This document shows, piece after piece, positions 6,506-10,831 of a stretch of 10,831 nt of DNA. The stretch lies in contig CALGCG010000041.1 of assembly GCA_937884485.1 (NCBI GenBank), forward strand, positions 1 to 10,831. Direction: 5' to 3'. Source of the stretch: an uncultured Bacteroidales bacterium. GTDB lineage: Bacteria > Bacteroidota > Bacteroidia > Bacteroidales > P3. How positions within the stretch are numbered: position 1 is the stretch's first letter; each line of letters starts with the position of its first letter. A program made the position numbers and the translations under genes. Under the pieces are notes generated by a model that saw only the letters and a list, made by a program, of their open reading frames with translations, did no database searches and was not told where the DNA came from.

Positions 6506-7498
6506 ATGCACAACGTCCTCGTCATCCGCCTCTCCGCCCTCGGCGACGTGGCCATCATGGCCCCACTGGTCGAACGCTACGCCACGGACAACCCCGACCT
6601 GCGCTTCACCATCGCCGGTCCGCCTCTGCTGCAACCCCTGTTCGAGGGCATGGCCAACGTGGAGTACCAGGGGCTCAAGAAGAAACAGAGCTTCATCAAG
6701 ATATACAAAGTGCTCAACGCCGTCGGTGCCGATACCGTCATCGACCTCCACAAAGTCAACCGCGTAGGCTTTGCACTGACGCTCCTGCAACTGCACCACC
6801 TCTTCGACTGCCACTTCCGCCTACGCGCCCTGCGCAAAGGCAAACTCTCCCGCTGGCTCTTCCTCCACCACCTCAAAACCACTCCCCGCAAACCCCAATA
6901 CCAGCGCTACGACGACGTCTTCCGCCGCGCCGGACTGACGAGGTCCGCCCTCACCCCTCAAACCTCAGACCTCAGACCTCAGACCTCAAACCTCACAATC
7001 GGCATCGCCCCCTTCGCCCAGCACAAAGGCAAGATATGGCCGTCGGAACTGATGCAGCAGCTCATCGGCATGCTTGCCGAAAAAAAATATCAAATAGTCC
7101 TCTTCGGCAGCAAGGACGAGGCTCCCACCCTCGAGCAGTGGGCCGCTCCCTATACAAACGTCACCTCCGTGGCCGGCAAACAGTCCTTCCGCGAGGAACT
7201 GGCCATCATCAAGTCGCTCTCCCTCATGGTCTCCATGGACAGCGCCAACATGCACTTCGCCTCGGCCCTCGGCGTGCCGGTGGTCAGCATCTGGGGCGCC
7301 ACGCACCCCGACTTCGGCTTCTACCCCTACAACCAGCAACGCTCCAATGCCCTCTGCGCCAACCTCCCCTGCCAGCCCTGCTCCGCCTATGGCAACCGTC
7401 CCTGCCGCTATGGCGACTACCGCTGCCTCCACTCCGTCACCCCACAGCAAGTCCTCGACAAAATCATGTCACTCCTCCCTCCCCCCTCCAACCCCTGA
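6506..7498 (+). CDS. Glycosyltransferase family 9 (ADP-heptose:LPS heptosyltransferase-like)
   Basis: The 330-aa product has the two-Rossmann GT-B layout of GT9 enzymes. The N-terminal domain opens with VLVIRLSALGDVAIMAPLV. The C-terminal domain opens with IGIAPFAQHKGKIWP (165-179) and carries the donor-binding signature SMDSANMHFASALGVPVVSI (243-262) followed by WGATHPDFGFYP. A Cys-rich tail (CANLPCQPC ... PCRYGDYRC, 284-307) is common in Bacteroidota members. It probably adds a sugar to lipopolysaccharide core or a related glycan at the cytoplasmic face of the inner membrane; heptose is the family default, not shown here. Residues ~151-164 (PQTSDLRPQTSNLT) in the linker between domains are encoded by six heptamers, an apparent insertion. 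Loss or gain of one unit would frameshift the enzyme and remove its donor-binding half. It is the last gene before the terminator at 7515. Confidence 0.9.
   Translation: MHNVLVIRLSALGDVAIMAPLVERYATDNPDLRFTIAGPPLLQPLFEGMANVEYQGLKKKQSFIKIYKVLNAVGADTVIDLHKVNRVGFALTLLQLHHLFDCHFRLRALRKGKLSRWLFLHHLKTTPRKPQYQRYDDVFRRAGLTRSALTPQTSDLRPQTSNLTIGIAPFAQHKGKIWPSELMQQLIGMLAEKKYQIVLFGSKDEAPTLEQWAAPYTNVTSVAGKQSFREELAIIKSLSLMVSMDSANMHFASALGVPVVSIWGATHPDFGFYPYNQQRSNALCANLPCQPCSAYGNRPCRYGDYRCLHSVTPQQVLDKIMSLLPPPSNP
6956..6997 (+). repeat. Heptanucleotide array E, inside the GT9 gene (6 units)
   Basis: Six 7-mers in phase: CCTCAAA, CCTCAGA three times, CCTCAAA, CCTCACA. Identical neighbours make it a credible slippage site. 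It encodes the TPQTSDLRPQTSNLT segment between the two Rossmann domains. Confidence 0.88.
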
Positions 7499-7514
7499 CC
7501 GCCTCCCAACAAAA

Positions 7515-7544
7515 AAAGGTCCTCAACGGACCTTTATTTTTTTT
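7515..7544. terminator. Bidirectional intrinsic terminator between converging genes
   Basis: A perfect 8-bp stem AAAGGTCC/GGACCTTT (7515-7522 and 7528-7535) closes a 5-nt loop TCAAC. It is followed by ATTTTTTTT on the plus strand and flanked on the other side by seven A (a T-run for minus-strand transcription). It lies between the ends of the GT9 gene (7498) and lnb (7558) and can stop transcription from both sides. Confidence 0.9.
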
Positions 7545-7557
7545 ATTGTCATCACCC

Positions 7558-8721
7558 TCATTGCCTGCGGAGCAGGACGCCCGTGCGCAGGGCTAACGCA
7601 AGGATGAGCGGCAGAATGGCGGGCGAAAGGCCGCACCAGAGCACCCACAGCGCCGCCACGGCGAAGCAACCCTCCAGCAGCCACAGCGCCCAGCGCGGGC
7701 TGCGTTCCAGACGGATGGCCACCAGCAGCAGCAACGGATTGGCCCAAAGAATGTTGAGGTTCCACTGGGTGCAGTAGTGATCCGTCCCTACCCACATAAA
7801 CACAAGGAACAGACCCACCACTCCGGCCAGTATGAAGAGCACGCGGTCCATCCACGAGTGCCACCACCCCTTCCAAGTCATGACAGCCACCAGCGCCAGC
7901 AGCAGCGCAAAGACCACCACCGGCGGGAAGCTGGCGCTGAGAGGCTCACGCTGCTCGGACAGCAACTGCTCCGACGGGGCAACCATATGGGCGTTGCCGC
8001 AGTCGCCGCGCCAGAGGGTGACGGCGTAGATGTCGCGCAGCTCGAGGGGCAGGAACATGCGCTCCATGTCTGTGCAACGGTGGTCGGCCGGGAGGCCGAA
8101 GAGCATGTCGATGCCGAGACGCCACCACTCGAGGGTGCCTTTGAGATTGTCGCTCACCAGGCGGCGGTAGCTTCGGGGAGAAGCCTGCCAATCGGAGCCC
8201 AGGACGGTGTCCTGCTTGCCCATGGCGAGAGCCACCATGTCGCGCACCCGCGTCGCGCAGTTGTCGCGGAAGAAATCGTAGCGGTAGCAGCGGTACTCCG
8301 GCAGGTAGTTCTGCTCCAGCAGCAGGTAGAGGTTCGCCGCCTCGCGCGCGTCCATGCACAGCCGCTGCTGCGAGACGGAACGTCCCTCGGCGGCATATTC
8401 GGCCATGAAATGCGCGAACGTCGTGCGACCGAGCTGATAGTCCAGCCTGCCGCGCATGAACTTCCAGTAGAAGTGCGGCGTGTTGAAATCAAACGTGCCG
8501 TAGTTGTACACCCGGTCGATGCCGCGCGCGGGGTCGCAGATGCGTATGGCCGTATGGCCGAAGGTCGTGTAGAAGTCGTTGCCGGGGCCGCAGGTGAGCA
8601 CATAGGCCGTGGCGCTGTCGCTCAGCGGACTCTGGGCGTGGATGGAATTGAAAATTGAAAATTGAAAATTGAAAACCATTCCAAGACATGCCAGGAACAC
8701 AAACTTAACCATTCTATTCAT
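7558..8721 (-). CDS. lnb: Lnb-family lipoprotein N-acyltransferase (DUF4105 periplasmic domain plus C-terminal membrane domain)
   Basis: The 387-aa product has a signal sequence (about residues 1-29), a periplasmic domain (~30-265) and about five C-terminal membrane helices starting near residue 268. The periplasmic part carries the hallmarks of DUF4105, now described as the Lnb N-terminal domain: GPGNDFYTTFGHTAIRI with His56, VYNYGTFDFNTPHFYWKFMRG and YDFFRDNCATRVRD with Cys155. The His and Cys are candidate catalytic residues of a permuted papain-like fold. Lnb in Bacteroides was reported to N-acylate lipoproteins, giving triacylated forms. ATG 8721 is chosen; ATG 8712 and an in-frame TTG at 8748 are alternatives. 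Residues ~16-25 of the signal peptide (VFNFQFSIFN) are encoded by four identical heptamers, where a one-unit slip would frameshift the gene. It lies 46 bp downstream of mscS on the same strand, probably in one transcript ending at 7515. Confidence 0.83.
   Translation of the reverse strand: MNRMVKFVFLACLGMVFNFQFSIFNSIHAQSPLSDSATAYVLTCGPGNDFYTTFGHTAIRICDPARGIDRVYNYGTFDFNTPHFYWKFMRGRLDYQLGRTTFAHFMAEYAAEGRSVSQQRLCMDAREAANLYLLLEQNYLPEYRCYRYDFFRDNCATRVRDMVALAMGKQDTVLGSDWQASPRSYRRLVSDNLKGTLEWWRLGIDMLFGLPADHRCTDMERMFLPLELRDIYAVTLWRGDCGNAHMVAPSEQLLSEQREPLSASFPPVVVFALLLALVAVMTWKGWWHSWMDRVLFILAGVVGLFLVFMWVGTDHYCTQWNLNILWANPLLLLVAIRLERSPRWALWLLEGCFAVAALWVLWCGLSPAILPLILALALRTGVLLRRQ
8647..8674 (-). repeat. 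Heptanucleotide array F, inside the lnb signal-peptide codons (4 perfect units)
   Basis: ATTGAAA occurs four times without error on the plus strand (TTTCAAT in the coding direction). Three units equal 21 nt, which is one turn of the peptide pattern FNFQFSI, so the array codes a hydrophobic, signal-peptide-like stretch. It is the only fully perfect array in the window. Confidence 0.9.
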
Positions 8722-8729
8722 AACAATCC

Positions 8730-8764
8730 GTTTTATTTCATTTTTCAATTCCCTATCTTCAATT
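8730..8764 (-). repeat. Heptanucleotide array G, intergenic between mscS and lnb (5 degenerate units)
   Basis: Read in the coding direction from 8764: AATTGAA, GATAGGG, AATTGAA, AAATGAA, ATAAAAC. The two AATTGAA copies are exactly 14 nt apart, i.e. in 7-nt phase. The array fills most of the 46-bp gap and ends 8 nt before the lnb ATG. The unit is related to that of array F, 55 bp further on. Confidence 0.6.
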
Positions 8765-8767
8765 GTA

Positions 8768-9853
8768 TTATTCTCCCTCGCCGATGGCCTCGGTGGCGAG
8801 GTGGGGACGTAGCTTGTCGATGTCGGGCTCCTGACGGGGCGCCATGTGGATGGGGGCGCTCTCCTTGGCGTTGTGGACAGTGACCTGCGGGAAGGGGATG
8901 TCGACGCCGGCCTCGTTGAAGGCGATGTAGATGTCCTCGCGGATGTGTTTCCACACCTCCCAGTAGTCCTCCACAGTGACCCAGAGCCAGAGGGTGATGT
9001 CGACGGAGTTGTTGCCGAGTTCGCTGACGGCGATGGTCGGCGGCTTGGGGTCCCACTGGATGAGCTTCTCGCTGCGCACCACGTCCCACAGCACCTGCTT
9101 GGCCTTGGCCAGGTCGGTGCCGTAGGCCACGGAGGCCACGACGTCGAGGCGTATCAGCGGTTCCTTGGTGTGGTTGATGAGGCTCTTGGTGGCCAGCTCA
9201 CTGTTGGGGATGATGACGGTGCGGCCGTTGAAGGGGCGCATGATGGTGTGGAAGATGCGGATTTCCTTGATGTAGCCCTTGTAGGTGCCGCACTCGATGT
9301 AGTCGTCCACCTTGAAGGGCTTCATCAGCAGGATGATGACGCCGCCGGCGAAGTTCTGCAGCGTGCCCTGCAGGGCCATACCCACGGCCAGACCCATGGC
9401 GCCGAGGAGGGCGATGAAGGAGGTGGCCTTGATACCGATGACGTCCATGGCCATGATGACGATCATGGCTTTGAGCAGCACGTCGACCAGCGAGCCGAGG
9501 AAGGACTTGAGCGACCCTTCAGCGCCGCGTTTGTCGAGGGCCTTGATGATGAGCTTCTTGAGCCACTTGGCCAGCTTCATGCCAGCCCAGAGGATGAGGA
9601 TGGCCACGAGGAGTTTGGGGACGAACTCGACGGTGAGTTTGGTGAGGGCGGAGAGGCCGTCCTTGATGATGGGGTTCTCGCCGGTGACAATCTCTTTGAC
9701 GTCGGCGAGGCTGTTGATGTTGGTCAGGCTGTCCTTGACGGTCGAAATGGTGCTGTCGACAGCCTTGATGCCTTCGGGCACCACGGCCTGGGCGGGGTCG
9801 GCCTGGGCGGCTGCCGCGATGATAGCAGGGGTGTTGTCGTCTAATAATAACAT
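8768..9853 (-). CDS. mscS: MscS-family small-conductance mechanosensitive channel
   Basis: The 361-aa inner-membrane channel releases solutes on hypo-osmotic shock. TM1 is about 79-95, TM2 about 122-142 and the pore helix TM3 about 146-178, with GAMGLAVGMALQGTLQNFAG closely matching E. coli MscS. Leu155 aligns with the gate residue L105 and Met159 with L109, so one gate leucine is replaced by methionine; Gln162-Gly163 align with the Q112-G113 hinge. The beta domain (~180-235, GYIKEIRIFHTIMRPFNGR and IPNSEL) and a C-terminal alpha/beta domain ending FPQVTVH follow. Compared with E. coli (286 aa) it has about 50 extra residues before TM1. ATG 9853 is chosen: AAGGA at 9859-9863 lies 5 nt upstream, and a -7 box lies at 9888-9895. 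An in-frame extension to 10105 runs through the promoter and hairpins and is not credible. lnb follows 46 bp downstream. Confidence 0.92.
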   Translation of the reverse strand: MLLLDDNTPAIIAAAAQADPAQAVVPEGIKAVDSTISTVKDSLTNINSLADVKEIVTGENPIIKDGLSALTKLTVEFVPKLLVAILILWAGMKLAKWLKKLIIKALDKRGAEGSLKSFLGSLVDVLLKAMIVIMAMDVIGIKATSFIALLGAMGLAVGMALQGTLQNFAGGVIILLMKPFKVDDYIECGTYKGYIKEIRIFHTIMRPFNGRTVIIPNSELATKSLINHTKEPLIRLDVVASVAYGTDLAKAKQVLWDVVRSEKLIQWDPKPPTIAVSELGNNSVDITLWLWVTVEDYWEVWKHIREDIYIAFNEAGVDIPFPQVTVHNAKESAPIHMAPRQEPDIDKLRPHLATEAIGEGE

Positions 9854-9887
9854 AGTTATCCTTATTTTTAACAAATCAATTAGTCTG

Positions 9888-9895
9888 CAAAGATA
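9888..9895 (-). promoter_or_regulatory. Predicted -7 box for mscS-lnb
   Basis: Read on the minus strand this is TATCTTTG, matching the Bacteroidota consensus TAnnTTTG. It lies about 35 nt upstream of the mscS ATG, giving a leader of roughly 30 nt that contains AAGGA. No clear TTTG -33 element is seen at the usual spacing. Confidence 0.75.
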
Positions 9896-9937
9896 CGAAA
9901 AAAGTAAAAACCTGCGAGCAAAAAAAAGTTTTTTTCG

Positions 9938-9945
9938 TATCTTTG
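9938..9945 (+). promoter_or_regulatory. Predicted -7 box for the AlkZ-related gene
   Basis: TATCTTTG matches TAnnTTTG. Transcription would start near 9951-9953, so the leader of about 70 nt begins almost exactly at the first of two GC hairpins. No good TTTG -33 element is visible upstream, where the sequence is GCGAGC and A/T runs. Confidence 0.75.
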
Positions 9946-9950
9946 CAGCC

Positions 9951-10005
9951 TGGAGCGCCGGCGTCCCGCCGGCATAAAAGATGGAGTGCCGGCGTCCCGC
10001 CGGCA
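9951..10005 (+). repeat. Two tandem GC-rich hairpin repeats (REP-like) in the predicted leader
   Basis: A 24-bp unit occurs at 9951-9974 and 9982-10005 with a single difference (C9956 against T9987). Each contains GCCGGCGTCCCGCCGGC, a 7-bp GC stem with a 3-nt loop. An A-rich purine tract (10005-10022) then leads into the ATG. A-runs rather than T-runs follow, so they are not ordinary intrinsic terminators for this strand. Confidence 0.85.
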
Positions 10006-10022
10006 AAAAAAAAGAAAAAAAA

Positions 10023-10688
10023 ATGAAGAAAACAATACACAACTGCCCCGAACTGATGGAGACCATCGACCGCATGGGCTTCCTGCCGCTTCTGGGTGGC
10101 GACATCGAGGGCTTCTCGGCCGACGAGATGGTGGCGCCGGAGTGCCGCTACCGCGTGCTGCCCGACGGCGGCTGGGAGTGGCCGCTGTGGCAATGGAAAG
10201 GCCCCGTGGTGACCGAAGGGGGCTATGTCTACGGCAAGTTCTTCAACGGCAAGGCGGGATTCATCACGCGCCAGTGGTGGCCCCACTTCTGCAACTACCG
10301 CCGCAGCCTGCATCCCCTGCCCGCCGAGGACTCCATCGAGGGCACCATCCTCGCCGTGCTGCAGGTGAACGGCAGCATGATCACCCGCGACCTGCGGCGC
10401 GCCTGCGGGTTCGACGGCCCCAAGATGAGGGGCAAGTTCGACTCCTACGTCACACGCCTCCAGGCCGCCTGCCGCATCGTCACCGAGGACTTCGTCTATC
10501 CCCGCGACAAGCACGACCGCCCCTACGGCTGGGGCTGGGCCCTGCTCAACACCCCCGAGCACCTCCTCGGCGCCCACGCCCTCCTGCCCTCCTGCACACC
10601 CCTTGAGTCGCGCCGCCTCATCCTCGACCACCTCCACACCATCCTCCCGCAGGCCAGCGACAAGCAGCTGGAAAAAATCCTGGGCTGA
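10023..10688 (+). CDS. AlkZ-related protein (winged-helix, small)
   Basis: The 221-aa cytosolic product has no signal peptide or membrane segment. Recognisable blocks are ETIDRMGFLPLLGGDIEGFS (13-32), WQWKGPVV (57-64), YGKFFNGKAGFI (70-81), then a likely winged-helix unit from about 104 to 160 (IEGTILAVLQVNGSMITRDL, RACGFDGPK, KFDSYVTRLQAACRIVTEDF) and DKHDRPYGWGWALLNTPE (162-179). This matches small Bacteroidota proteins annotated AlkZ-related, after the HTH_42 DNA glycosylases YcaQ/AlkZ that unhook DNA cross-links. Those are about 400 aa with a catalytic QxQ motif; this one is about half that and I see no QxQ, so glycosylase activity should not be assumed. ATG 10023 follows a purine-rich A tract; ATG 9981 would translate a GC hairpin and is rejected. 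It is divergent from mscS. Confidence 0.82.
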   Translation: MKKTIHNCPELMETIDRMGFLPLLGGDIEGFSADEMVAPECRYRVLPDGGWEWPLWQWKGPVVTEGGYVYGKFFNGKAGFITRQWWPHFCNYRRSLHPLPAEDSIEGTILAVLQVNGSMITRDLRRACGFDGPKMRGKFDSYVTRLQAACRIVTEDFVYPRDKHDRPYGWGWALLNTPEHLLGAHALLPSCTPLESRRLILDHLHTILPQASDKQLEKILG

Positions 10689-10763
10689 CCCCTCCCGCCA
10701 AGCCTCCCCGCTCCCACTTCCCGCCAGCCGGAGCACATATCCTACCCGTCCCCACTCCGCACC

Positions 10764-10790
10764 GAAGAGGCCCCCAATTCGGCCCTTCTT
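10764..10790 (+). terminator. Possible terminator downstream of the AlkZ-related gene
   Basis: GAAG-A-GGCC (10764-10772) pairs with GGCCCTTC (10781-10788): 8 bp with one bulged A and an 8-nt loop. The sequence after it is TTATATAG, a poor U-tract, so termination is uncertain. The rest of 10689-10763 is C-rich with no gene or motif that I can see. Confidence 0.35.
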
Positions 10791-10831
10791 ATATAGTTCT
10801 TATATCGTTCACATATAGTTCTTATATAGTT
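10788..10831 (+). repeat. 11-bp tandem repeat running off the window edge (4 units visible)
   Basis: Four contiguous 11-mers: CTTATATAGTT, CTTATATCGTT, CACATATAGTT, CTTATATAGTT. The first and fourth are identical. It starts at the base of the possible terminator and is cut by the window end, so total copy number is unknown. Confidence 0.85.

Larger units (their letters stand above)
9885..9948. repeat. Perfect 19-bp inverted repeat carrying divergent promoters
   Basis: CTGCAAAGATACGAAAAAA at 9885-9903 is the exact reverse complement of 9930-9948, with 26 bp between them. Each arm holds a Bacteroidota -7 box reading outward. The dyad centre falls at about 9916-9917, just where both upstream promoter elements would sit. 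Confidence 0.92.

Noticed and set aside
8722..8748. TTG 8748 as start of lnb
   Set aside because: It lies in the degenerate heptamer array G and adds charged residues before the signal peptide; ATG 8721 gives a cleaner leader.
8846..9844. Long plus-strand open frame across mscS
   Set aside because: Asp/Gly/Val/His-rich composition with no motif; it mirrors the convincing MscS frame on the other strand.
9981..10022. ATG 9981 as start of the AlkZ-related gene
   Set aside because: It adds MECRRPAGKKKEKK, which is a translated hairpin plus poly-A tract, and no family homology is expected there.
9951..10022. GC hairpins as an intrinsic terminator
   Set aside because: They are followed by A-runs on the plus strand and by no T-run in the minus direction, and they sit between a promoter and its gene.
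9854..10105. N-terminal extension of MscS up to 10105
   Set aside because: It would translate the promoter dyad, A/T runs and the GC hairpins, giving AGGTPAL-type peptides. ATG 9853 has a good AAGGA and the promoter is downstream of the proposed extension start.

Overview
The window comes from a GC-rich member of the Bacteroidota, most likely order Bacteroidales. The evidence is the protein families (a DUF6029-type outer-membrane protein, an Omp28-type lipoprotein, the Lnb/DUF4105 lipoprotein acyltransferase family, DUF4254 beside a GT9 glycosyltransferase, an AlkZ-related small protein), Bacteroidota-type TAnnTTTG -7 promoter boxes, A/T-rich leaders that mostly lack Shine-Dalgarno sites, and ATGA stop/start overlaps. 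Genus cannot be read from the sequence. There is no rRNA, tRNA, CRISPR array, transposase or phage gene.

Layout. Positions 1-7498 form one plus-strand block. It begins with the 3' part of a beta-barrel gene whose first visible codons look like a different family (GH115). Then come a thioredoxin-fold lipoprotein, a MATE exporter, a small secreted carboxypeptidase-regulatory-like protein, a patatin phospholipase with its own outer-membrane barrel, a DUF4254 protein and a GT9 glycosyltransferase. MATE, the small secreted protein and the patatin are joined by 4-bp ATGA overlaps, and DUF4254 follows 28 bp later. A bidirectional terminator at 7515-7544 separates this block from a minus-strand pair, mscS then lnb (9853 down to 7558). 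mscS and a plus-strand AlkZ-related gene (10023-10688) diverge from a perfect 19-bp inverted repeat that carries both -7 boxes. The right edge holds an 11-bp tandem repeat cut by the window end.

How the genes fit together. Nearly every product acts in the envelope: outer-membrane barrels, lipoproteins, lipoprotein N-acylation, phospholipid hydrolysis, glycan transfer, export and osmotic release. The Omp28-type lipoprotein would be a natural substrate of Lnb.

Most striking is a set of tandem repeats with an exact 7-nt period at seven places, each with a different unit sequence. Four lie between genes and run up to, or nearly to, the next start codon. Three lie inside genes, at places that tolerate insertions: the inter-lobe loop of MATE, the inter-domain linker of the GT9 enzyme and the signal peptide of Lnb. 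Because 7 is not a multiple of 3, gain or loss of one unit would shift the reading frame, so the GT9 gene and lnb are candidate phase-variable loci. Other oddities are the apparent GH115/barrel junction at the left edge, a patatin-barrel protein that seems to lack its POTRA domain, twin GC-rich hairpins at the predicted 5' end of the AlkZ-related mRNA, and a drift in synonymous codon choice within the MATE gene.
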